Of a stretch of DNA of 64,000 bases, positions 55,530-62,085 are shown piece after piece. The notes under the pieces are model-generated. The model was given only the letters and a program-made list of their open reading frames with translations, searched no databases and was not told the origin of the DNA. Source of the DNA: JAGLQA01 sp023135565 (lineage in GTDB: Bacteria; Acidobacteriota; Aminicenantia; UBA2199); contig DAOWCY010000012.1 in NCBI GenBank assembly GCA_030639305.1, positions 1 through 64,000 on the forward strand, read 5' to 3'. Each line of letters opens with the position of its first letter. Positions within the stretch are counted from its first letter, which is position 1. The position numbers were made by a program, and so were the translations under genes.

Positions 55530-56034
55530 GCCCCACTCGCGTGGGGGGGCGATAGCCGCTACGCGGCAGGGTGATGCTTTTGATTCTAAAATTATCAAAA
55601 GTTTGGCCCCCGGCAGGGCCGCCGGAGGCGATAAGCCGCTTCGCAGCGGGGTCGCTCTTTTCGCTTCTAAAATTATCAAAAGTTTTGTTCAAACTTTTTT
55701 AAAAGTTTGGCCCCCGGCAGGGCCGCCGGAGGCAACCCCGTACGCACGGGGAGGGGGGACGGCGTCCCCAGGCGATAAGCCCCTTCGGGGCAGGTCCATG
55801 CTTTTCGCTTCTAAAATTATCAAAAGTTTTGTTCAAACTTTTTTAAAAGTTTGGCCCCCGGCAGGGCCGCCGGAGGCGTTTAGCCCCTCAGGGGCAGGAA
55901 GCGCTTTTGATTTTAAATTATCAATAGTTTTAAACTTTTTTAAGAGTGCGGTGTGCCGCAACCCCCAATTTCAATTTAATGGGGGCGGCCCCCGGCAGGG
56001 AATCCTTTAGTTCTCCCTGTTGAGCATCCCGTAT
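55530..56034 (+). repeat. Dense block of family B and D repeats
   Basis: No gene. Four family B copies (about 55588-55629 short, 55670-55732, 55816-55877 and a diverged one at 55917-56000) alternate with D phrases such as CCCCACTCGCGTGGGGGGGC, GATAAGCCGCTTCGCAGCGG and CCCCGTACGCACGGGGAGGG. GCTTCTAAAATTATCAAAAG introduces each B copy, suggesting the B+D unit amplified as a whole. Open frames through the block are repeat-encoded and not genes. Confidence 0.9.
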
Positions 56035-56592
56035 TTACGCGAAAATCTTCCCGAAATCGAAACGGATTTGGCAGGGGCCTAAGTCGAAAAACATCAGCCC
56101 ATCTTTAAAATCTCCAGCCTGACTGTATTTCTCCTCTTGCAGTACAAAAACCGCGGCGCTGTCTGTTTTCGGGTCTACGATGCAGTAATATTGCACCACC
56201 GCGTTTTCGTAGAGTTGATATTTTATGATTTTATCTTTCCGGGAAGTTGCCGGGGAGAGAATTTCAAACACGATGACAGGGGTTGTTTCCAGTTTTTCTT
56301 CGCCGATATTTTCCGGCTCGCCGCAGACCACGATAACATCGGGTTGAACTACTGTGTCTTCGGTAATTTGCCAATCTACAGGCAGCAGCGCCTCGCATTT
56401 TTTACAATCTTTCAGCAATTCTCCCAGGTACTGGATTATTTTGCTGCTCAGGCGCTGGTGTTTTATCCTCGGCATAGGCACCATGGCAAAAGGTACGCCG
56501 CGGATCAATTCCCACCGTCCTTCCCAATGCGTATAATCATCATAGGTGTAATGTGGTAAGTCTTCTACTCTTAAAGCGACAGCGCTCATCAT
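56035..56592 (-). CDS. Uma2-family (DUF820) restriction-endonuclease-like protein
   Basis: A 185-residue PD-(D/E)xK-fold protein. The N-terminal pattern YTYDDYTHWEGRWELIRGVP is typical. The nuclease-like core has VVQPDVIVVCGE, then VFEILSPATSRKDKIIKYQL and YYCIVDPKTDSAAVFVL, giving Asp, Glu and Lys at the expected places. Uma2 proteins are abundant in cyanobacteria and other large genomes, and their role is unknown, possibly linked to mobile elements. A family B/D block directly follows its stop. Confidence 0.85.
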   Translation of the reverse strand: MMSAVALRVEDLPHYTYDDYTHWEGRWELIRGVPFAMVPMPRIKHQRLSSKIIQYLGELLKDCKKCEALLPVDWQITEDTVVQPDVIVVCGEPENIGEEKLETTPVIVFEILSPATSRKDKIIKYQLYENAVVQYYCIVDPKTDSAAVFVLQEEKYSQAGDFKDGLMFFDLGPCQIRFDFGKIFA

Positions 56593-56666
56593 TTACTCCT
56601 TTTCCAGGTTATTATGCCTGATTTCCTAAAAACTGTCAACCGGACCCCACTCGCGTGGGGGGGCAA

Positions 56667-57062
56667 TTAGCTGCTTCGCAGCAGGTGGTGCTTTTGATTC
56701 TCGCTTCTAAAATTATCAAAAGTTTTGATCAAACTTTTACAAAAGTTTGGCCCCCGGCAGGGACCTTCCGCGCAACGGCTTACCGCCACCCCACGCGTGT
56801 GGGGCCGCCGGAGGCTCATAGGTTGGGTGCACTGCACCCCCCCCCAGCGGTCTTCAGCGGCATTGTAATAAATAGAAAAAATCTCCCTGTTCCGGCACAA
56901 AACCCGGAAATAGTGAATTCTTTCGCGGTTTTGGGTAGACTCTTCGACCCGGCGTTCCAGTACTTTTTCTACGTGGTATTCTTTGTCCCGGTAACGAAAA
57001 CTCAGGGGCGTCTCGTTTGCCCGGTATCCCGAATAGCAGGTTACTTCGATCTCTTGTGTCAT
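56667..57062 (-). CDS. Small conserved-looking protein whose C-terminus is repeat-encoded
   Basis: The first 77 or so residues (MTQEIEVTCYSGYRANETPL, SFRYRDKEYHVEKVLERRVE, REIFSIYYNAAEDRWGG) look like a compact all-beta protein of unknown family. From about residue 78 the frame runs into family D and B repeat sequence (TQPMSLRRPHTRGVAVSRCA, GPNFCKSLIKTFDNFRS), so the last 55 residues are the translated repeat. Either the natural stop was lost when the repeat inserted, or the tail is tolerated. The native domain probably ended near 56835. Confidence 0.6.
   Translation of the reverse strand: MTQEIEVTCYSGYRANETPLSFRYRDKEYHVEKVLERRVEESTQNRERIHYFRVLCRNREIFSIYYNAAEDRWGGVQCTQPMSLRRPHTRGVAVSRCAEGPCRGPNFCKSLIKTFDNFRSENQKHHLLRSS
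56708..56815 (+). repeat. Family B repeat with a family D piece nested inside
   Basis: A normal B unit begins AAATTATCAAAAGTTTTGAT and reaches GGCCCCCGGCAGGG. It is interrupted by ACCTTCCGCGCAACGGCTTA, CCGCCACCCCACGCGTGTGG GG (about 56762-56803), and ends with CCGCCGGAGGC. D therefore entered B, splitting the second hairpin at its loop. A partial B end (TTGCCTCCGGCGG) lies at 57076. Confidence 0.8.
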
Positions 57063-57164
57063 GAAATTAACTTTATCTTGCCTCCGGCGGTGGGGGGGCT
57101 TTTTTAAAAAATCGCCCCCCTCAACCCCCCAAAAAACTTTTGTTTAATTTCATGTGTTTGTGGA

Positions 57165-57470
57165 TCAAGGCAGGTCAAGGTCTTTAGTGATTTCGATATA
57201 ATTTGCCCAGGGCATGGCCGGCCAGGTCTCCACCGCCAGGGCGCCCGAAGCCCGGGTAATCATGGAAACCTTTGCCGCCGTCTCATCGCCTGCGGCCTCA
57301 TAAATATCCATAAAATCATAAGGTCCTAAGAGCCAATAGTGGCTTTTCCATTTTACATCGGGGCAGAGTTTGCTTACTTTTTTCTTCCACTCTTTGCCGA
57401 TGGCTTCGCGTCTTTTAAGGTCTCCCGAAATTTCCGGGGTCAATCTTGTCATTAATACGTATAGTCCCAT
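57165..57470 (-). CDS. GYD-domain protein
   Basis: A 101-residue protein of the GYD family. It begins MGLYVLMTRLTPEISGDLKR and includes the family pattern WLLGPYDFMDIYEAAGDETA then SGALAVETWPAMPW. These small ferredoxin-like-fold proteins are widespread and uncharacterised. It stands alone, with a TATAAT-like element and AGGTAAAAT before its ATG on the minus strand. Confidence 0.88.
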   Translation of the reverse strand: MGLYVLMTRLTPEISGDLKRREAIGKEWKKKVSKLCPDVKWKSHYWLLGPYDFMDIYEAAGDETAAKVSMITRASGALAVETWPAMPWANYIEITKDLDLP

Positions 57471-57793
57471 ATTTTACCTCGCTGTTTATATAATAGCCTA
57501 ATTTGCAAAATTTTTCAACCCCGCGGCGCGGGGAACCTATAAGGGGCTATTTTCCGGGACGCGGCAGCCGAGTAGTTTCCATTATCGTCTATCCGGTTGG
57601 GAAAGCCGGTCGCTTGTAAGCCACAACCCCGCGGCGCGGGGAGCCCAGGAGTGCGTCATTATCTTTAAACTTTCCTGGATTAATGCGGTTTTTGGGAGAT
57701 TTGACAGAAATCCCGAAACCCTTGTTAATTCAGCGTTTTAACAAAATAATGATGCGGCCCTGAGCGAAAACATCCTGATTTGGAAAAATCAGC
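57471..57793. repeat. Intergenic with CCCCGCGGCGCGGGG palindromes
   Basis: No gene. The palindrome CCCCGCGGCGCGGGG occurs twice (about 57522 and 57627), each preceded by CAA and followed by AGCC or AACC. The remainder holds nothing recognised. Confidence 0.6.
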
Positions 57794-58201
57794 CTATCCA
57801 CTCCAATTTTCAATTTTTAGGTTCTCAATTCTTTTAAAATGCCTTTCATTGTTAGTAACCGATGTAAATTCATTAGAAATCGCTGTAGCCGCAATGAAAA
57901 GGTCTGAATCAGAAATAATTTGTTCTTTTGTCTTCAAGGCTGATTTTATTTCACCAAAAGTCTTCCCGGTATTTTCATTAAAATCAACCACATTCGCCTC
58001 TTTTAGCAAATCGTTGATAAGTGATATATTTTCATCTTTTCGTGCGGAATTATAAGCCCCAAAATAAAGTTCCGCGGCGGTGATGGAAGATAAAAAAATA
58101 CGCTCATCATTAATTTTTTCAATTTTCTGATTAATTTTAGGGAATATATTTTTTAACCAATAGATAACGATGTCTGTGTCTAAATGATTATTTTTTTTCA
58201 T
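57794..58201 (-). CDS. VapC-like PIN-domain toxin
   Basis: A 135-residue PIN RNase: HLDTDIVIYWLKNIFPK with the first Asp, SSITAAELYFGAYNSAR with the conserved Glu, ISDSDLFIAATAISNEFTSV with two further acids, and the closing TNNERHFKRI. It follows its antitoxin gene by only 2 bp on the minus strand. VapC toxins of this type cleave specific tRNA or rRNA sites. Confidence 0.9.
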   Translation of the reverse strand: MKKNNHLDTDIVIYWLKNIFPKINQKIEKINDERIFLSSITAAELYFGAYNSARKDENISLINDLLKEANVVDFNENTGKTFGEIKSALKTKEQIISDSDLFIAATAISNEFTSVTNNERHFKRIENLKIENWSG

Positions 58202-58203
58202 TT

Positions 58204-58464
58204 TTAAAGGCAGACTTTTTCAGAGCGGACGTTTTTCTCTCTATCTGCCCTAATTTCAGCGATAATCTCATCTGCATCACGCTCATCTTGCCATTTGCCG
58301 CAAAACCGGCTCAGGTGGTGTAGTCGAGGCTCATCAGTTAGGATAATGATCCTCCTTTTAGTAGGTTTTTTTTTCGATCTGGTTTTTATCTGTTTTATAA
58401 CCTCCGGAGGCAATACAAGGTGCCCATCCGGCAGCAGTTCAGCTTCACAAGTAATGGTTTTCAA
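58204..58464 (-). CDS. Probable VapB-type antitoxin
   Basis: An 86-residue protein just upstream of the PIN toxin. MKTITCEAELLPDGHLVLPP resembles the AbrB-like swapped-hairpin DNA-binding domain of VapB antitoxins, followed by a basic stretch (KTRSKKKPTKRRIIIL) and an acidic toxin-binding tail (RDADEIIAEIRADREKNVRS). AGGAGG precedes the ATG. Family assignment is by size, pattern and position. Confidence 0.75.
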   Translation of the reverse strand: MKTITCEAELLPDGHLVLPPEVIKQIKTRSKKKPTKRRIIILTDEPRLHHLSRFCGKWQDERDADEIIAEIRADREKNVRSEKVCL

Positions 58465-58707
58465 TGTAACCTCCTATTGAGCAATACTTAATGCCCTTTC
58501 CGGGCATACTCGATGCTCACATACAATTTTATAACAAACATTCTAATATTTCAACAAAAAAATTAGAAAAATTAGCCTGCCTCCAAAAATTCCCATATAG
58601 GCGAAACGGTTGAGAAATAAGAAATGAGTTGACAGATTCGCTGTTTTCGGTTATATTTAATTTGCAGTCGAAGTAAAAGGTTATGCGATAGACATGCTTT
58701 GAGACAA

Positions 58708-59157
58708 ATGAATTTATTTTATGAATTTTTTAAAATCATCGAGCAGTTTGAAAAAATAGGATTACAATATGCTGTAGTCGGAGGTATCGCTATGGCATTT
58801 CACGATCAACCCAGGTTCACAAGAGACATAGATATTCTCGTGCTGCCGGAGGACCTGGAAAAGATATGCAGTGTATTTGAGGATATAGGGTATTTTGAAT
58901 CATCTGCTCCATGGACTTTTAAAAATACAAAGTTGACGCTGCATAGATTTATGAAAGTTGAAGGTAAGGATTTCCTGGTTGTAGATATTTTGATCGGTAA
59001 CGAGGTAAAACATAGAGAGATAGTAAAAAATGCATTGTCTGAAATTCATGAGAAGGGGGTCGTTAAAATTGCCGCCAAGAACGACTTGATATGGATGAAA
59101 AAAATAAGGAATTCAGATCAAGATAAAGTTGACATTAAGAGGTTAGCAAATGACTAG
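58708..59157 (+). CDS. AbiEii/DUF6036-type nucleotidyltransferase-fold protein
   Basis: 149 residues from MNLFYEFFKI (an in-frame TTG three codons upstream is possible). The nucleotidyltransferase core reads YAVVGGIAMAFHDQPRFTRD then IDILVLPEDLEKICSVFEDI, with a GG loop and DIDIL acids, and later VVDILIG as third acid. Proteins of this class act as toxins in AbiE systems or as antitoxins to HEPN-like partners. It overlaps a small basic protein gene by 8 bp. No AbiEi regulator is present. Confidence 0.75.
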   Translation: MNLFYEFFKIIEQFEKIGLQYAVVGGIAMAFHDQPRFTRDIDILVLPEDLEKICSVFEDIGYFESSAPWTFKNTKLTLHRFMKVEGKDFLVVDILIGNEVKHREIVKNALSEIHEKGVVKIAAKNDLIWMKKIRNSDQDKVDIKRLAND

Positions 59158-59284
59158 AATCGAGAAAGTCGTCAAAGATGTAAGCGATATGTTGGAATTT
59201 TATAAAAAAATAAAAAAAACCGGGAAGAAGGAAAAGAAACCTATCACCAAAGTAGGAAAACAACCGGCAGGGCAAAAATTTTAG
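59150..59284 (+). CDS. Small basic protein coupled to the nucleotidyltransferase
   Basis: A 44-codon gene overlapping the end of the preceding gene. It reads MTRIEKVVKDVSDMLEFYKK, IKKTGKKEKKPITKVGKQPA, GQKF. The N-terminal 20 residues would be an amphipathic helix and the rest is Lys-rich and probably disordered. I do not recognise it. Its position and overlap are like those of a partner in a two-gene toxin-antitoxin operon, but it could equally be a truncated remnant. Confidence 0.5.
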   Translation: MTRIEKVVKDVSDMLEFYKKIKKTGKKEKKPITKVGKQPAGQKF

Positions 59285-59594
59285 CCGGTCATGAAATTAG
59301 CCACAGAGAACACCGAGGGCACAGAGCGGATGGCATCCGCAACCAAACACACCCCGTCGCTTCGTGAAAAAACAAGATTTTTCCCGATGAGTAGTACAGA
59401 AGGGGGCTTCTCACAGAAGAGAATCGGTACGGTTCCTGCCGCGAAGCGGCTAATAGGGTGGGGACGGCGTCCCCCCGCGAAGCGGCTAAACGCACCCCCA
59501 CACATGTGGGGCCACGAAGGCCGCGAAGTACACGAAGGGGGTAAAAACTTTTCTTGCCTGTCCCCAGTTTTTCCCTAAAATCATTGAAATGCAT
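59285..59594. repeat. Intergenic with family D phrases
   Basis: No gene. GCCGCGAAGCGGCTAATAGG, GGGGACGGCGTCCCC, a second CGCGAAGCGGCTAAACG and CCCCCACACATGTGGGGCC are family D modules. The short stretch GCCACAGAGAACACCGAGG is of the kind scattered through many bacterial genomes. Confidence 0.6.
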
Positions 59595-59825
59595 TTGCGC
59601 ATTCCGGTTGTTCATGTGAACATTTTGATTTTGCACGTGCACATTTTCATTTTACACATGAACATTCTCGAAGTGGACGTGAACATTCTCGATGTGTATA
59701 TGAACGTTCTCAAGGTGCAGGTGAATATTTCCGATGTGCATCTACTTTTTTGATTTGTTCACGTGTATTTTCGATTTATGCGCGTACTATTTGAAATTGT
59801 GCTGGTGAACACTGCCGATGTGCAC
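59595..59825. repeat. 21-bp tandem repeat array (about 11 degenerate units)
   Basis: From 59616, ten consecutive 21-bp units (for example GTGAACATTCTCGATGTGTAT, read in two halves GTGAACATTC and TCGATGTGTAT) run without gaps to 59825, with one more unit at 59595-59615. Consensus: GTGAACATTC, TCGATGTGCAC. On the minus strand each unit encodes a heptapeptide of the form VH-x-ENVH (VHIGSVH, MHIGNIH, LHLENVH, IHIENVH, VHFENVH), but three units contain stops. It looks like a decayed coding repeat lying between family D sequence and the ubiquitin-like operon. Confidence 0.85.
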
Positions 59826-60036
59826 TTATTTTTTGGGGTATGACATTATTTGTCGTATCCTCTTTGCTATACTGTTATATGTATAAAAATAAATTGCTTC
59901 TTTTTTGCTTGTTTCAATTTGTTTTATGTATAGGAGGAAGTTGGCTTTGTAAGCACAACCTCCGTTTTTGGAGCCGTCTTACATTTAATACGGACAAACT
60001 TGATAGTGTTATTGTAAGATATATTTCAGTAAAATG
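59826..60036. other. AT-rich intergenic region
   Basis: No convincing gene. Composition drops sharply in GC relative to the sequence to the left and stays low to the window end. Two small frames here have poor codon character and no ribosome site. Confidence 0.4.
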
Positions 60037-60065
60037 TTGACATATAATCTGTTTTTTGTTAAAAT
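60037..60065 (+). promoter_or_regulatory. Promoter of the ubiquitin-like operon
   Basis: TTGACA (60037-60042), a 17-bp spacer and TAAAAT (60060-60065), a close match to consensus. The leader to the first ATG at 60203 is about 130 nt and contains a small hairpin (GTTGG...CCAAC, about 60138-60156) and GGAGGGGG as ribosome site. Confidence 0.75.
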
Positions 60066-60202
60066 TTATTTGATGTTAAATAAAGAGCTAAATTATAAAA
60101 GAGAATGTTGGCGAGAGTTAAGGGTAGGTTTTTTTAATTGTTGGTACGAATATCCAACAACCCCTAAAAAAGTTTGGATAGTGCGCGGAGGGGGAAATAA
60201 AG

Positions 60203-60916
60203 ATGAATGTTTTGAAAATTTTTAATGAATATGAGATAAAAGCGAGATACTTTCCTGCTATGTTGATTTCTATTCCTTTCTTGCTGAGTTTCGGTATGTT
60301 AAAAGGGACTGCATGGGTTCCCCTGATCGAGTCCACAAAAATTTTTCCGATAGCAGAATATGCAGGTTTTTCAGTCATTTTAGTTTTCTTTTTAGTTCAG
60401 GTGCAACGATTCATTGCAAAATTTTTTTTAGAGAAAAGAATTTTTGATAAAGAAGAACTGTTTCCTACTACTCAAATGCTTCTCTGGCAAGACAATAGAT
60501 TATCAAAAGAAATGAAAGTGAAGATTAGAAAGAAAATTTTCGATGATTTCGATATATCTCTGTATAGCGAAAAAAAGGAGAGTAAGAATTTGAAAGAAGC
60601 AAGGCGATTAATAAAGGATATTATCCCTCTTATTAGACAGAAAATTGAAAAAGGACGACTTGTTCATCAGCATAACATTCAGTATGGATTTGCTCGAAAC
60701 TTACTCGCTGGTACTTTAATAGCTATACCTGTTTCTCTGTTCAATATCTATCTTTCGTTGAAATCAAATGCAACGTTTGGCTTAATAATTTCAATAATAA
60801 TTGTCGTTTTCTGTTTTGTTTTTTTTCTGGCGAGAAAACCAATTCTTAAAAACCTTGCAGAAAACTACGCAGAATTTTTGTTGCGTGAATATTGTTATAT
60901 AGGAGGTAAAAAATGA
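60203..60916 (+). CDS. Four-TM membrane protein of the ubiquitin-like operon
   Basis: A 237-residue protein of unknown family. Two membrane helices near 17-35 (FPAMLISIPFLLSFGMLKG) and 52-72, a charged cytoplasmic domain of about 90 residues (77-165, helical: EMKVKIRKKIFDDFD, EARRLIKDIIPLIRQKIEKG), then two more helices near 166-186 and 191-211 (GLIISIIIVVFCFVFFLA). The layout resembles small membrane effectors or sensors found next to defence genes. It overlaps the metallo-beta-lactamase gene by 4 bp and has a strong ribosome site. Low GC and many AAA/ATA codons suggest acquired DNA. Confidence 0.75.
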   Translation: MNVLKIFNEYEIKARYFPAMLISIPFLLSFGMLKGTAWVPLIESTKIFPIAEYAGFSVILVFFLVQVQRFIAKFFLEKRIFDKEELFPTTQMLLWQDNRLSKEMKVKIRKKIFDDFDISLYSEKKESKNLKEARRLIKDIIPLIRQKIEKGRLVHQHNIQYGFARNLLAGTLIAIPVSLFNIYLSLKSNATFGLIISIIIVVFCFVFFLARKPILKNLAENYAEFLLREYCYIGGKK

Positions 60917-62085
60917 GTACATCAAAAATAATATTCTATCCGGTCAATAATGGTGCTATGGCTCTCTTGAAGCTAAATGATGATAAAGAGACAACAATAA
61001 TGGTTGATATGAATATCCGTGAGGCAGCAGACGATGATGATGAGGATGAATACGATGTGGCAAATCATCTTAGAAGTCAATTAAAAGAGGATGATTATGG
61101 TCGTCCCTATTTAGATGCTTTTGTTTTGTCACACAATGATGACGATCACATTAAAGGAATTCAGAATCACTTCCATTTGGGCAGTCTTGATGGCTATAAG
61201 GAACCGGAAGAGGGTGAAAAACCGAAAATTATTATCAATGAGATTTGGGCTACTTCGAGATTTTGGAAACGGGCAAGTGATAGCAATAAGCTTTGTGATG
61301 ATGCAAAAGCATTCAACCGGGAAATGAAAAGAAGGGTAAAAATTTTTGAAAATACAAAAAAAATACCAAATGCAAGTGATAGAGCATTGATTATCGGAGA
61401 AGACCCGGATGGCAAAACAGATGATCTAGATGATATTGTAATGGAAGTCGGAAGTTCATTTTCCGAAGTTAACCGACAGAATCTTTCAAAGAAAATACAA
61501 ATAAAGATTTTAGGCCCACTATCTCAACAAAAAAATGAAGCTGATGAAGATTTCAATAAAAAAAATAGAGGCAGCGTAATCCTCCTTATTAAAATCAAAG
61601 AAAGTGGTTATGAAAATAAATTATTACTTCCAGGCGATGCGGAAGTTTTAGTTTGGGAATGTCTATGGGGAAAATATAAGAACAACATATCTAATCTTGA
61701 GTATGATATTCTATTAGCGCCTCACCATTGTTCATGGCATTCACTCTCATATGATAGTCAGAGCCAATGCGATAATCCCGAAGTTTCCGAAGATGCAGAA
61801 TCCGCACTAAGCCAGGCTAAAGAAGGAGCATATATTATTTCCAGCAGCAAACCAATCAAAAATAATGATGATGACCCCCCTTCATTTGCCGCGAAAAAGG
61901 AGTATTTAGTTATTGTTAAAAAAAAGCACTTCCTCTGCACTGAAGAATATCCAAAAGAAGGTGATGTCGAACCGATTGTATTGAAGCTTACTTCATTTGG
62001 CCCACAACTAAAAGGACAAAAGTCCAAATCAAGAATATCGCAGGCATCATCTGGCCCTGTTGGACAGGCGTTTGGACATGGTTGA
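60913..62085 (+). CDS. ComEC-like metallo-beta-lactamase-fold hydrolase
   Basis: A 390-residue soluble protein. The metal motif is VLSHNDDDHIKG, His74-x-Asp-x-Asp-His79, the HxDxDH variant seen in ComEC-type enzymes where Asp replaces the second His. Further metal-site features are LLLPGDAEVLVWE and ILLAPHHCSWHS. ComEC-like domains cut nucleic acids or, in other branches, hydrolyse different phosphoesters. The N-terminal half carries an acidic insertion (EAADDDDEDEYDVANH). It lies between a membrane protein and the E2-E1-JAB gene, overlapping both, and could act as nuclease effector or as a processing enzyme of the conjugation system. Confidence 0.85.
   Translation: MSTSKIIFYPVNNGAMALLKLNDDKETTIMVDMNIREAADDDDEDEYDVANHLRSQLKEDDYGRPYLDAFVLSHNDDDHIKGIQNHFHLGSLDGYKEPEEGEKPKIIINEIWATSRFWKRASDSNKLCDDAKAFNREMKRRVKIFENTKKIPNASDRALIIGEDPDGKTDDLDDIVMEVGSSFSEVNRQNLSKKIQIKILGPLSQQKNEADEDFNKKNRGSVILLIKIKESGYENKLLLPGDAEVLVWECLWGKYKNNISNLEYDILLAPHHCSWHSLSYDSQSQCDNPEVSEDAESALSQAKEGAYIISSSKPIKNNDDDPPSFAAKKEYLVIVKKKHFLCTEEYPKEGDVEPIVLKLTSFGPQLKGQKSKSRISQASSGPVGQAFGHG

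Noticed and set aside
55603..56010. Open reading frame of 135 codons through the repeat block
   Set aside because: It is encoded wholly by family B and D repeats, has no ribosome site, and the same peptide pattern appears in every frame crossing such repeats.
59595..59825. Possible CRISPR array
   Set aside because: The 21-bp units are contiguous with no spacers between them and are degenerate, and no cas gene is present.
60034..60225. Small frame of 63 codons before the membrane protein gene
   Set aside because: Its start overlaps the TTGACA/TAAAAT promoter, and it has no ribosome site or recognisable pattern.
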